NCBI GenBank assembly: GCA_963797675.1
Contig: CAWCQQ010000001.1
Span: forward strand, 62,001 to 126,000
Direction of reading: 5' to 3'
Source: DASQPR01 sp963797675
Lineage (GTDB): Bacteria; Actinomycetota; Actinomycetes; Mycobacteriales; Micromonosporaceae
Length of the DNA stretch: 64,000 nucleotides
Shown here one piece after another: positions 1 to 8,620 of this stretch. The position numbers were made by a program, and so were the translations under genes. A model generated the notes under the pieces. That model was not told the origin of the DNA. It ran no database searches and was given only the letters and a program-made list of their open reading frames with translations. Position 1 is the stretch's first letter, and every line of letters starts with the position of its first letter.

Positions 1-1137
1 GAGCGTGCCGTTGAGGGTCGCGGCGGTCTGCGGCTTCCCGTCCGCGTCGCGGTAGCGGATGTTCAGCCGGCGAGCCTGGAACGTCGTGCAGTTCGACGAC
101 GACGTCATCTCGCGGTAGACGCCCTGCGACGGCACCCACGCCTCGCAGTCGAATTTCCGCGCCGCCGACGAGCCGAGATCGCCGGCCGCGACGTCGATCA
201 CCCGGTACGGAACCTCGACCTTCGCGAGCATCTCCTCCTCCCAGGCCAGCAGCCGAAGGTGCTCGGCGGCGGCGTCCTCGGGGCGGCAGTACGAGAACAT
301 CTCGACCTTGTCGAACTGGTGTACGCGCAGGATGCCCCGGACGTCCTTGCCGTAGCTGCCGGCCTCGCGACGGAAGCACGACGACCAGCCCGCGTACCGC
401 GTCGGCGCGTCGAGATTGAGGATCTCGTTGCTGTGGTACGCCGCCATCGACACCTCGCTCGTGCCGACGAGGTAGAGGTCGTCGGCCTCGAGCCGGTAGA
501 TCTCCGACGCATGCGCGCCGAGGAAGCCAGTGCCCTCCATCGACTCCGGCTTGACCAGCACCGGCGTGATCATCGGCGTGAAGCCGGCCTCGACCGCCTG
601 CGCCATCGCGAGCTGCAACAGCGCGAGCTGCAGCAGCGCGCCCGGGCCGGTAAGGAAGTAGAAGCGGCTGCCCGACACCTTCGCGCCGCGCTCGGTGTCG
701 ATGCCGCCGATCCGCTCGCCGATCTCGAGGTGGTCCTTCGGCTCCTTGATATCCGGGATCGTGCCGACCTCCCGGAGTACGACGAAGTCGTCCTCGCCGC
801 CGGGAGGCGCGCCGTCCTGGATCACGTTCGCGATCGCGTACTGCGCGGTCTTCAACGCCGCCTCGGCATCCTTGACCGCCGCATCAGCCGCCTTGACCTG
901 CGCCGACAGCTCCTTGGTCCGGACGATCAGGGTGTCTCGCTCGTCGCCCTTCGCGGCCGGCATCAGCTTGCCGAGCTGATTCTGCTCGGCACGCAGCGCC
1001 TCGAACTCGGAGACCGCGCTACGCCGCGCTTCGTCCGCCGCGAGCAGCACGTCAACGGCGCTCTCGTCGTCGCCACGCGCACGTTGGCTCGCGCGTACCC
1101 GGTCTGGATCTTCTCGTAGCAGTCGCAGGTCAATCAC
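1..1137 (-). CDS. serS: Seryl-tRNA synthetase, 3' end cut by window edge
   Basis: Class II aminoacyl-tRNA synthetase that charges tRNA-Ser in the cytoplasm. The first 379 codons are present. The N-terminal MIDLRLLREDP opening and charged coiled-coil arm (about residues 30-95) lead into the catalytic core with TPVLVKPESMEGTGFL, YLVGTSEVSM (motif 2 entry) and FRREAGSYGKDVRGILRVHQF. The family is usually about 420 residues, so roughly 40 C-terminal residues with motif 3 lie outside the window. The GTG start at 1137 overlaps the end of the upstream membrane-protein gene by 8 bases, suggesting translational coupling. No clear ribosome-binding site is visible. Identity is near certain from the motifs. 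Confidence 0.96.
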   Translation of the reverse strand, partial: MIDLRLLREDPDRVRASQRARGDDESAVDVLLAADEARRSAVSEFEALRAEQNQLGKLMPAAKGDERDTLIVRTKELSAQVKAADAAVKDAEAALKTAQYAIANVIQDGAPPGGEDDFVVLREVGTIPDIKEPKDHLEIGERIGGIDTERGAKVSGSRFYFLTGPGALLQLALLQLAMAQAVEAGFTPMITPVLVKPESMEGTGFLGAHASEIYRLEADDLYLVGTSEVSMAAYHSNEILNLDAPTRYAGWSSCFRREAGSYGKDVRGILRVHQFDKVEMFSYCRPEDAAAEHLRLLAWEEEMLAKVEVPYRVIDVAAGDLGSSAARKFDCEAWVPSQGVYREMTSSSNCTTFQARRLNIRYRDADGKPQTAATLNGTL

Positions 1138-2011
1138 GATTCGTGAGCGTACCGGCTGGGCGCGGCGGGATCATCTCCATATCCCGGTGCGCCATATGTC
1201 GGACTAGCCGACCGGGTTGTTCGCCGGCCTGCGGTAGATGATCATGATCGCCGCCAGCGGCCTGCTCGACCGGCTCTGCCAGCTCATATACATCGACGAC
1301 CTCGGCGCGACGGGACGACCAACCGAACTCGATGTCGGCGTCGGCCTGGCCGTGGTCCGGCACGGATTCGGCGAGCGCGTCGTGCATCGACGGCCTGGGC
1401 GCCGCGACATCGGGGGTGTCCGGTGCGGCGTCCGGGACCGAGCCGTTCGCGTAGGCAACCGGAAGTATCCGACCACGAACCGCGACCACCATCGCGGCAG
1501 CCAGCGCAACGAAGGCGGCGACCAGGAAAAACGTCCCACTCTGGTAGTGCGTCGTGATGCCGGTCATCGGCTCGGCCGGGTTGCCGTCCAACAGGAACAG
1601 CGGCTTGCGCAGGATGGGCAGCACGATCAACGTCTGAACGCCGAGAGCGCCGGCGCCCGCTCCGAAAAACACCTGCCGGCGCGTAGGGGGTGCGAACAGG
1701 AGTGCACCCAACAGAACAAACACCACGAGCCACACCAAATAGTACGGAATCTGCATGATCAGCTGGGCGTCCGCCATGTTTCCGGATTTCAGAGGTGCGC
1801 CGAACTCGTCCGAGTTGAACGTGGCGGGATTAATGGTCGCGCTGACCATCGGGAACCACTGAGACGCCAGGAGCAGCAGGAATCCGCATGCAAACAGAAG
1901 CGTCGCCAGACCGCTCGATGACGCCTTGCCGAACGTACGATTCGCCCACGAGGTCGAGCCGCTCGACTCCGACTCATATCGGGATGCGTTGCTGAGCTCG
2001 ACGATGTTCAT
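1130..2011 (-). CDS. Multi-pass membrane protein of unknown function between pheA and serS
   Basis: A 293-residue protein not assigned to a named family. A short polar N-terminus precedes a hydrophobic segment around residues 35-55. An extracytoplasmic loop of about 35 residues follows (ending near MADAQLIMQIPYY), then two further hydrophobic segments (about 90-110 and 115-135) and a fourth around 160-180. The last 110 residues are acidic, hydrophilic and probably cytoplasmic. It lies 93 bases after pheA and overlaps serS by 8 bases, so all three may be co-transcribed. Actinobacteria often carry unnamed membrane proteins at this locus. No function can be given from the sequence. Confidence 0.75.
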   Translation of the reverse strand: MNIVELSNASRYESESSGSTSWANRTFGKASSSGLATLLFACGFLLLLASQWFPMVSATINPATFNSDEFGAPLKSGNMADAQLIMQIPYYLVWLVVFVLLGALLFAPPTRRQVFFGAGAGALGVQTLIVLPILRKPLFLLDGNPAEPMTGITTHYQSGTFFLVAAFVALAAAMVVAVRGRILPVAYANGSVPDAAPDTPDVAAPRPSMHDALAESVPDHGQADADIEFGWSSRRAEVVDVYELAEPVEQAAGGDHDHLPQAGEQPGRLVRHMAHRDMEMIPPRPAGTLTNRD

Positions 2012-2104
2012 CGGGGCATCATGCCATGTCTACGCTCGTCGCGTGCACGTCACAGCCGTAGCGACGGCCTCCGTGGCACATCCGTCCATCTGAGTATTGC
2101 GGTG

Positions 2105-3058
2105 TCATCCCAGCTCACCGGCGCGAAGCCGGGCGAGCCACGCGTCGGCGTCGGTGAAGTCGGCGTCCGCGGTGCCGGCCGGCGCACGGCCGGGCTGCGG
2201 CGTCTCACCCTCGACGTAGGTCCGGGGATAGGACCCGAGGAACCGAACGTCGGCGCAGATCCGGCGCAGGCCGCGAAGAGCCTCGCCGAGCCGTACGTCG
2301 GCCACGTGACCCTCGCACTCCAGGAAGAACACGTACCGTCCGAGCCGCTCGCCGGTCGGCCTCGACTCGATCCGGGTCAGGTTGACGCCCCGGACCGCCA
2401 ACTCGGTCAGCACCGAGAGCAAGGCCCCGACCCGATCGTGGGCGATATAGACGGCCAGAGCGGTCAGGTCGTCCCCGGACGGCACCGGCCGCCCGTTGGG
2501 CCGGCTGACGAGCGCGAAGCGGGTGACCGCATCATCGTGATCGCCGATCTGGTCGGCCAGGACCGTCAGGCGATGATTCGTGGCCCCGATCGGCGCGCAG
2601 ATGGCGGCCGGAAACGTGCCGTCGGCGACGGCGGCCGCCGCAGCGCCGTTGGACAGGACGTCGATGACGACCGCGTCCGGTACGTGCTCGGCCAGCCACC
2701 GGCGACACTGCGTGGAGGCCTGCGGATGGGCGGCAATCGACGTGATCTCATCGAGCTTCAACTCGGAGCGCGCGACCAGCACGAAGTTGACCGGCAGCAG
2801 TACCTCTCGGACGATCACGAGCGGTTCGCCTTCGGCCAATTCGTCCAGGGTGACACCGACCTGGCCACCGATGGAGTTCTCGACCGGGACGAGCGCCGCG
2901 TCGGCGTCACCGGAGCGGACCGCATCGAACGCCTCCGGCACGCTGCGCGCCGGTGTGAGTACGCCGCGAGCAGCCGCGGGAATCGTCCGGAGCGCCTGCT
3001 CGGCGAACGTGCCCTCGGGGCCGAGATAGACGAAGCGGGTCGGTGGAACACCAGGCAT
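2105..3058 (-). CDS. pheA: Prephenate dehydratase
   Basis: Converts prephenate to phenylpyruvate, the committed step of phenylalanine synthesis. The 317-residue protein has the monofunctional actinobacterial form: a dehydratase domain starting FVYLGPEGTFAEQA, with VPVENSIGG and the catalytic Thr-Arg-Phe of VTRFALV near residue 180. A C-terminal ACT domain follows, with the ESRPTGERLGRYVFFLE signature, where phenylalanine feedback binding is expected. A variable tail of about 45 residues follows. No chorismate mutase domain is fused. Family membership is clear; feedback control is inferred from the intact ESRP motif. Confidence 0.95.
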   Translation of the reverse strand: MPGVPPTRFVYLGPEGTFAEQALRTIPAAARGVLTPARSVPEAFDAVRSGDADAALVPVENSIGGQVGVTLDELAEGEPLVIVREVLLPVNFVLVARSELKLDEITSIAAHPQASTQCRRWLAEHVPDAVVIDVLSNGAAAAAVADGTFPAAICAPIGATNHRLTVLADQIGDHDDAVTRFALVSRPNGRPVPSGDDLTALAVYIAHDRVGALLSVLTELAVRGVNLTRIESRPTGERLGRYVFFLECEGHVADVRLGEALRGLRRICADVRFLGSYPRTYVEGETPQPGRAPAGTADADFTDADAWLARLRAGELG

Positions 3059-3099
3059 GATGCCCAGCCTACGGGTCGACTAAAACCGGCCGAACGCGG

Positions 3100-3540
3100 T
3101 CACACTACGCAGAAGAATGTCAGTGACCCGATCACGACCTCGTGATCGCGCAGCGGTGTCGACACGGCGTCCATCGTGATGATGTCGTCGCGCGTACGCA
3201 CGCGGAGCACACCCCGGGCGAGCAGCCCGGACGAGAGCGCCAGCACCGGCGGAATGCGCTGCAGGTCTTCGTCGGACAGCGGCGCACCCTCGGATGTGAA
3301 GTCGAGCAGCGGCAGGGAATGGTCGAAGAGCCACCGCCCGATGGCGTCGTCCGGCCCCGCGAAGCCGAGAAGCCGGCAGGCCGGCATCGATGCGGCAGCG
3401 ATGTGCGCTCGCCGGTCGAGCACCATGCACGGCTCGTAGGCGCCGGCTACCGTCGAGGCCCAGCGATGCACCGAATTGGAGTCCGAGATCCACGTCGTCG
3501 CCTGCGTGGGCGATCCCCACGACAGTTCAACATGAGGCAC
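3100..3540 (-). CDS. Small PAS-like domain protein
   Basis: A 146-residue soluble protein. The start chosen is GTG at 3540, because a strong GAGGAGGG ribosome-binding site sits six bases upstream; an ATG 87 bases further out has no such site. Residues about 30-75 (YEPCMVLDRRAHIAAAS followed by ACRLLGFAGPDDAIGRWL) read like the start of a PAS fold: a stored attribute, a residue change, then a glycine-rich turn. The rest alternates beta-like segments and ends in FFCVV. No output domain is attached, so it could be a free-standing sensor or partner module. It follows the NERD-like gene by 100 bases on the same strand. The PAS call is moderately secure; ligand and role are unknown. Confidence 0.6.
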   Translation of the reverse strand: MPHVELSWGSPTQATTWISDSNSVHRWASTVAGAYEPCMVLDRRAHIAAASMPACRLLGFAGPDDAIGRWLFDHSLPLLDFTSEGAPLSDEDLQRIPPVLALSSGLLARGVLRVRTRDDIITMDAVSTPLRDHEVVIGSLTFFCVV

Positions 3541-3640
3541 GTAAACCCTCCTCGAACCAGGCCCGAGCACGGTATCCGATCTTTCGTCACGGACACTCAC
3601 TCGGGCGACGTCAGATGGCGACGCCACCTCACACCCTGCT

Positions 3641-4306
3641 TTACGTCCACCCGTAGCGTTCGGACAACTCGTCCGATCGTAGGTCGATTGTCGTGGCCGG
3701 ATGCCGTGCGATAGATGCCAACTTCTCGACCGTATTCGACCCTATTCGCTCTCCATACGCACCGAGAAGACCTGCGAGCTCGCGGTATGGCATGACCACG
3801 CAGCCCTTTGGGACGCCGAAGAGGGTGATGAGGCCCGTGCCGGCGAGGGCGAGAACCGGTGTCACCGGCACCTGCACTCCAGCCGTTCGGGTGAATGCCC
3901 CACCCAACACATTGGCGAACGTACGGGCCTCCGCGATGTACGGCGGGCGTACGCCGGAGATCTGGATGACGTCACCCGAGATCCGCACCCGGTCGCGGCC
4001 TTGCGACTTGACCGTCACGGCAAAAATGCCGCCCGGACCGATCGCGACGAACGCGTCCCGCTTGCCGAGCCCCATCGTGGACGCATCGATCAGATGCCAC
4101 TCGGGTCCGAGCTTGTTCAGCCGTCCCTTGGTGCGGTTTCGTACCGCTTCAAGGCGCCGTTGCTCCTTTTCTACACGACGACGCCGCGCCCACTCCACAG
4201 GAGTTAAACGCGGCGTACTCTCACGCTCAGCAACGGTACGGCGGCCGGGTGGGCCGATGCTGAGGTCCCCACCGTGAAGGCCAGGTTTGATCTCTACAGC
4301 AGTCAT
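3641..4306 (-). CDS. NERD-like (nuclease-related) domain protein
   Basis: A 221-residue protein with an excellent AGGAGG ribosome-binding site before the ATG. A basic helical stretch rich in Arg and Lys (about residues 40-65) is followed by a region resembling the NERD core: GPEWHLIDAS, then an aspartate in GKRDAFVAIGPGGIFAVTVKS, which matches the Asp...(Ile)-x-Lys pattern of restriction-endonuclease-like folds. The C-terminal half contains a hydrophobic LALAGTGLITLFG segment and a helical tail. Related proteins are common and uncharacterised in actinobacteria. Nuclease activity is not shown by the sequence; only the fold resemblance is. Confidence 0.6.
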   Translation of the reverse strand: MTAVEIKPGLHGGDLSIGPPGRRTVAERESTPRLTPVEWARRRRVEKEQRRLEAVRNRTKGRLNKLGPEWHLIDASTMGLGKRDAFVAIGPGGIFAVTVKSQGRDRVRISGDVIQISGVRPPYIAEARTFANVLGGAFTRTAGVQVPVTPVLALAGTGLITLFGVPKGCVVMPYRELAGLLGAYGERIGSNTVEKLASIARHPATTIDLRSDELSERYGWT

Positions 4307-4383
4307 TGTGCGCCTCCTGCGGTCCCAGCAGTCGGTGGCTTTTCATAACGGTAAGTGATTGCGTGACGACAGAAATAGCCCCC

Positions 4384-4436
4384 GTTCAGGAGTGAACGTG
4401 GATGAATGTTTCATTCACTGACTTACGTCATAAGTC
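4384..4436. promoter_or_regulatory. Three tandem dyads in the arcA leader, candidate operator array
   Basis: Three consecutive inverted repeats occupy 53 bases just upstream of arginine deiminase: GTTCA-GGAG-TGAAC (4384-4397), TGAATG-TTT-CATTCA (4403-4417) and GACTTA-CGTCA-TAAGTC (4420-4436). The second resembles an ARG box (TGAAT...ATTCA) but has a 5-base rather than 4-base spacer. This local A/T-rich patch stands out in GC-rich DNA. ArgR or another arginine-responsive regulator is a reasonable guess; no such regulator gene lies beside it. Confidence 0.5.
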
Positions 4437-4459
4437 GTCGCCAGGAATAGGCTTCGAGG

Positions 4460-5653
4460 GTGACTCACTATGTCGACAGCGAAGTCGGGCGGCTCGGAAC
4501 CGTGCTGCTGCACCGGCCGGGACCGGAGTTGGCGCGGCTGACGCCGCGGAACAACGACTCGTTGCTGTTCGACGGGATTCCGTGGGTGGGGCGGGCACAG
4601 GAGGAGCACGACACGTTCGCCGATGCGCTGCGGTCGCGTGGCGTGACCGTGCTCTACCTCGCCGATCTGCTGACCGAGGTGCTTTCGGTCGGCCCGGCCC
4701 GCAAGGAGCTCACCGAAGCGGTCCTCTCCGACGTACGCCTCGGTGACACGCTCCGCGATCGCGTAGCGAGCCACCTGGCCGACCTCGATCCGACCGAACT
4801 CGCCGTCGCGCTGACGGCCGGCGTCGCGCACCACGAGCTGCGTACCGGCGCGGGATTGGTCTACAGCCTGATGGACCGGCACACGTTCGTCATCGATCCG
4901 CTGCCGAACCTGCTGTTCACCCGCGATTCCAGCCTCTGGATCCGGGACCACGCCGCGATCACCAGCCTCGCGATGCCGGCCCGCGCCCGGGAAACCACGC
5001 TTACCCAGGCGATCTACCGCTACCACCCGCGTTTCGCCGGTACGCCGGTCGTCTACCAGCCGGGCCTGGAGCACGTGGAGGGCGGCGACGTCCTGCTGCT
5101 GGCGCCGGGCGTGATCGCGGTCGGCGTCGGCGAACGGACCACCGCCGCCGGTGCCGAACGCCTCGCCCGGCGGGTGTTCGAGCGCGGGCTCGCGCACAGC
5201 GTGCTGGTCGTGCCGATCGCACAGGAACGCGCCACGATGCACCTGGACACCGTGTGCACGATGGTCGACGTTGATGCGGTCGTGATGTATCCGAACGTCG
5301 CGAACGTGCTGATCGCGTACACGGTCACGGCCGGGCCGGACCTCGGCGAGCCGGTCGTCTCCGGTCCGGCACCGTTCCTGGCCGCAGCCGCGGCGGCGAT
5401 GGGCCTGGACGCACTGCGCGTGATCGACACTGGCCTGGACCCGGTCACCGCCGAACGGGAACAGTGGGACGACGGCAACAACACGCTCGCCATCGCGCCT
5501 CGCGTCTGCGTCGCCTACGAACGCAACGTCGAGACGAATGCGCAGCTGGAGCGGGCCGGCATCGAGGTCATCCGGATCCCCGGCTCGGAGCTCGGTTCCG
5601 GCCGGGGCGGCCCGAGATGCATGTCCTGCCCGATCGAGCGCACGCCTCTTTAG
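4460..5653 (+). CDS. arcA: Arginine deiminase
   Basis: Hydrolyses L-arginine to citrulline and ammonia. The 397-residue length matches the family. Visible motifs are the N-terminal GRLGTVLLHRPGPEL, the substrate-binding NLLFTRDSS, the catalytic Glu/His region VEGGDVLLL and MHLDTVCTMVD, and the C-terminal RGGPRCMSCP with the nucleophilic cysteine. The GTG start at 4460 follows an AGGAATAG-like ribosome-binding site. No ornithine transcarbamylase, carbamate kinase or antiporter gene is adjacent, so a complete arcABC(D) pathway cannot be inferred here. The gene may serve arginine catabolism or acid tolerance. The three-dyad leader suggests specific control. Confidence 0.95.
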   Translation: MTHYVDSEVGRLGTVLLHRPGPELARLTPRNNDSLLFDGIPWVGRAQEEHDTFADALRSRGVTVLYLADLLTEVLSVGPARKELTEAVLSDVRLGDTLRDRVASHLADLDPTELAVALTAGVAHHELRTGAGLVYSLMDRHTFVIDPLPNLLFTRDSSLWIRDHAAITSLAMPARARETTLTQAIYRYHPRFAGTPVVYQPGLEHVEGGDVLLLAPGVIAVGVGERTTAAGAERLARRVFERGLAHSVLVVPIAQERATMHLDTVCTMVDVDAVVMYPNVANVLIAYTVTAGPDLGEPVVSGPAPFLAAAAAAMGLDALRVIDTGLDPVTAEREQWDDGNNTLAIAPRVCVAYERNVETNAQLERAGIEVIRIPGSELGSGRGGPRCMSCPIERTPL

Positions 5654-5666
5654 CGCAACGCCGGAA

Positions 5667-6545
5667 TCAGCGCAGCGTGATCTGGCGGCCGATCAGGCCC
5701 TGCCGCGCGCGGCGCTCCTCGGCCGTCAGAGCGGTACCGGTCGGCTGGACCGCGTCCGCGTACCGCTTCGCGAGTGACGCGAGCGGCTCCTCCCAGTCCA
5801 GGCCGGGTACGTCGAACGGCAGGTCCCAGACCGGTACGAGTCGACCGTGCGCGCGGAACATGCCGGCGAACTTCGTGGTCTCACCGAGCCGGAGATCACC
5901 GGCGGCGGACAGCCGGGCCAGCGCATCGAGCGCCTGGTCCTCGTCGTCGCTCAGCACCCAGCGCAGATGGGCCCGATCCGGCACCTGGCACCAGTAGGCG
6001 GCGTGCGCGGCGGCCATCCGGATGGTCGGGTAGATCGACGTGTTCGCCCGCTCCAGCGACGACGCAACCTCTGGGTCGTCGGCGGCACCCTCGTCCAGCC
6101 AGTAATCGAAACCGCTGTGCATGGTCACGTCGAGCGGGCCGTCGGCGAGGATGTCCTGCAGGCGAGGTCCGACCCCCGGCAGAGCCGGTACGGCGACCGG
6201 CTCACCCGGCGTCGACTCCAGCGCCCGAAGGATCGCAACCGACACGTCCCGCGAGACGTCGCCCGACTGGACATGCCGCTGCAGGCCGACGAACACCCGG
6301 CCGTCCGGCTTCGTCATCGCCGGCCAGGCCATCGGCAGCACCGTGGAGAGCGTGATGTCACGCTCGCCGTACTGTTCGACCAGTTCGGCGGACAGCTTCA
6401 GCGGTGCGGTCGCGGCCGGCACGAGTTCGCGCAGCGCAATCCACTCCGTCTCGTCGGCGAGGCCTTCGAACGGACGCGGTACGAACACGTCACGCGTCTT
6501 CGGCGCCTTGGGTTCGGTGGACTGTGGTTTCCGTCGCTTGCTCAC
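5667..6545 (-). CDS. DUF5926 family protein
   Basis: A 292-residue soluble protein of the actinobacterial DUF5926 family, whose function is unknown. The GTG start at 6545 gives the typical basic opening SKRRKPQ. This is followed by TRDVFVPRPFEGLADETEWIALRE, here noted only as residues 15-38, and the conserved ends LPMAWPAM and FDYWLDEGA. The C-terminal part reads VPVWDLP ... SLAKRYADA. An older label as a type II topoisomerase-like protein exists in some genomes, but no topoisomerase motif is present. It is convergent with arcA, 13 bases away. Confidence 0.75.
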   Translation of the reverse strand: MSKRRKPQSTEPKAPKTRDVFVPRPFEGLADETEWIALRELVPAATAPLKLSAELVEQYGERDITLSTVLPMAWPAMTKPDGRVFVGLQRHVQSGDVSRDVSVAILRALESTPGEPVAVPALPGVGPRLQDILADGPLDVTMHSGFDYWLDEGAADDPEVASSLERANTSIYPTIRMAAAHAAYWCQVPDRAHLRWVLSDDEDQALDALARLSAAGDLRLGETTKFAGMFRAHGRLVPVWDLPFDVPGLDWEEPLASLAKRYADAVQPTGTALTAEERRARQGLIGRQITLR

Positions 6546-6609
6546 GACGTACGAGCTTAGGCCCTGTGGCCCGGCTCGGTCCGGACGCCACCCCAAAGAG
6601 CCATGTTGA

Positions 6610-7047
6610 TCAAGCAGAGTGCCGGATCTGCGCCCAGACGGTCTGGCCCAGACCATCGCGCTCGAATCCCCACGATGCCGACAGCGCTTCCACGATCGCC
6701 AGGCCGCGGCCGTCGAGCGCCTCCGGGTCCGGCCGGCGGACGGCCGGACGGCGGTCGGATCCTCCGTCGGTCACCGTGACCGTGACGTCGCGTGCGTAAC
6801 AGTGGGGTTGGCCCTCGGCGTATCGGACCCGCCAGGAGACCCGGACGACGTCACCGGGGAGCGGTTTACCGTGCCGGATCGCGTTGCCGACCAGCTCGGC
6901 GACCACGGCCACCGCGTCGTCGAGCATGTCCGGCCCGACTTCGGAGGCGAGTTCGGCATGCAGCCGAGCGCGGGCGACACCGGCACCTCGGGGGTGATGT
7001 GGAATGGACACACACCACGCACGCTCGGACGCGGTCGCCAACGCCAT
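6610..7047 (-). CDS. RsbW-like GHKL ATP-binding regulatory protein
   Basis: A 145-residue single-domain ATPase of the anti-sigma-factor/serine kinase type. The N box is visible in VVAELVGNAIRHGKP (about residues 45-60). The G1-like VTVTDGGSD and the C-terminal GRGLAIVEALSASWG (G2-like) complete the nucleotide pocket. Proteins of this size in actinobacteria bind sigma factors or anti-anti-sigma partners; no such partner is adjacent. The ATG starts 4 bases after the histidine kinase stop, with GGGGGAGG lying in the kinase gene's last codons. The two are therefore almost certainly translated from one message, implying a joint signalling role. Confidence 0.75.
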   Translation of the reverse strand: MALATASERAWCVSIPHHPRGAGVARARLHAELASEVGPDMLDDAVAVVAELVGNAIRHGKPLPGDVVRVSWRVRYAEGQPHCYARDVTVTVTDGGSDRRPAVRRPDPEALDGRGLAIVEALSASWGFERDGLGQTVWAQIRHSA

Positions 7048-7050
7048 GAT

Positions 7051-8520
7051 CTATGCCTCCCCCGGCTTCAGGTCGCCACGCGGCAATCGCACCTCGGCGA
7101 TCGTGCCCCCGGCCTCCCGTGGACGTAATGATACCCATCCATGTTGCCGCTCGACGATCCTTCTGACGAGATACAACCCGAGACCGACCCCCGCGAAGCG
7201 TCGATGGTCCCCGGTATCCGCCTGCCAGAACCGCTCGAACGCGGTCTCCACGTGCTCCGGGCGTACGCCGATGCCATGGTCGGAGACCCGCAACCCCACC
7301 GTACGGGCGTCGCTGACCCCTTCCAGGTCGATCGATCCGGTCTCCGGCGGCGCGTATTTGATGGCGTTCGTGAGCAACTCGGAGACCACGCTGGCGATGC
7401 TGGCCTGCTCGCCGAAGACGGTCGGCAGGTCGGTCGGCCACGACAACTCGACTCGGGTCCGCATGTCCTCCGGCATCGACTCGAGCGCCTCGGTGACCGC
7501 ATCGCGCAGGTTGAACCGGGTGACCACCGGTGGGATCCCCGGCTCGCCGACGGCCGCCAGGAGCCGATCCAGCAGCCGGGCGAGATCGCCGGCGCGCTGA
7601 CCGAGGATGCGCGCCGACATCCGCCGACCGTCGTCGTCAAGCGCGTCCCAGTGGTCGTTGAGCGTGTCCGCGTACCCCTTGATGACGGTCACCGGCGTAC
7701 GCAGTTCGTGGCTGGTCAACGCCACGAACAGTTCCCGGCTCTGCTCCCACCGCCGGGCCTCGGTGATGTCGCGAATCATGATGGATTCGCCGGCGCCGTC
7801 CGGCAGCCGATGGGACATCAGCTTCAGCCAGCGCCCGTTCGAGAGGCTGTGCTCGATGGTCTGGCCCGGTCCCGGGCGGGGCAGCGCGAGCGGGGCACCC
7901 ACGGTCACCGATCCGGCCGTCAGCACCGACCGGCTCTTCGGATTGACCCAGCACACGATGCCTTCGCGATCCAGCAGCAGGGTGGTGTCCGGTGGCAGCC
8001 GTGGTGCCGGATCGGCGTGCAGCGGCAGGCCGACGTCGTCGCCGTACAGGCGGACGATCGACGCCACCAGGAAGCTCATGACCGACTTGCGGCGCGGCGC
8101 CAGCAGCCCCGATCCCGGTGGGAGAAGAGCGATCAGGACACCGATCGGGCGTACGCCGCGGGCGACCCGCGCGATCAGGAAGTTGCCGTGGCCGGTCGCA
8201 CCGAGCGCATCACGGAGATCGTCCGGCAGGTCGTCGTATTCGCCGCTGACCACCCGGCTGTCCCGCAGCAGCGCGATCAGGCGGCGGTCACTGGATTCGA
8301 TCCGACGACCGAGGCCGATCGATGCTGCGCCGTTCGCCGCGATGACGCGCCCGACCGCCGGCCCGAACTCGATGAACGCAACGCCCGGCACCTGCAGCGT
8401 CCACAGGCCGAGGTCGACGATGCGATTGAGTACGTTCAGGCCGGACTTACCGCCGGACGCATCGTCCACCAGTGCCGTCATCGCATCGAAGAAACGGACG
8501 GCGTCGAAATCCTCGGCCAT
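7051..8520 (-). CDS. Cytoplasmic GAF/PAS-type sensor histidine kinase without adjacent response regulator
   Basis: A 489-residue kinase with no obvious membrane span. Residues about 20-175 look like a GAF-type sensory domain. A PAS-like region around 190-265 follows (VCWVNPKSRSVL through SIMIRDITEARRWEQ). The dimerisation/phosphoacceptor helix carries SHELRTPVTVIKGY with the histidine near 277. The catalytic domain has the N box ELLTNAIKYAPP, G1 VSDHGIGV, F box FERFWQ and G2 GVGLGLYLV. It lacks a partner response regulator and is coupled instead to an RsbW-like ATPase. Signal and target are unknown. Confidence 0.88.
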   Translation of the reverse strand: MAEDFDAVRFFDAMTALVDDASGGKSGLNVLNRIVDLGLWTLQVPGVAFIEFGPAVGRVIAANGAASIGLGRRIESSDRRLIALLRDSRVVSGEYDDLPDDLRDALGATGHGNFLIARVARGVRPIGVLIALLPPGSGLLAPRRKSVMSFLVASIVRLYGDDVGLPLHADPAPRLPPDTTLLLDREGIVCWVNPKSRSVLTAGSVTVGAPLALPRPGPGQTIEHSLSNGRWLKLMSHRLPDGAGESIMIRDITEARRWEQSRELFVALTSHELRTPVTVIKGYADTLNDHWDALDDDGRRMSARILGQRAGDLARLLDRLLAAVGEPGIPPVVTRFNLRDAVTEALESMPEDMRTRVELSWPTDLPTVFGEQASIASVVSELLTNAIKYAPPETGSIDLEGVSDARTVGLRVSDHGIGVRPEHVETAFERFWQADTGDHRRFAGVGLGLYLVRRIVERQHGWVSLRPREAGGTIAEVRLPRGDLKPGEA

Positions 8521-8620
8521 GACCGTGAGTGTGCCTCGCGATCACCGGCTACGCTACCGACGCACCGAAGATCGACGTTGATCCCCGGGTTACCCGATCG
8601 ACACGCCGTCGAAACGGGGC

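Noticed and set aside
2021..3145. 374-codon plus-strand frame opposite pheA
   Set aside because: The minus strand encodes an unmistakable prephenate dehydratase; the plus frame is a composition shadow.
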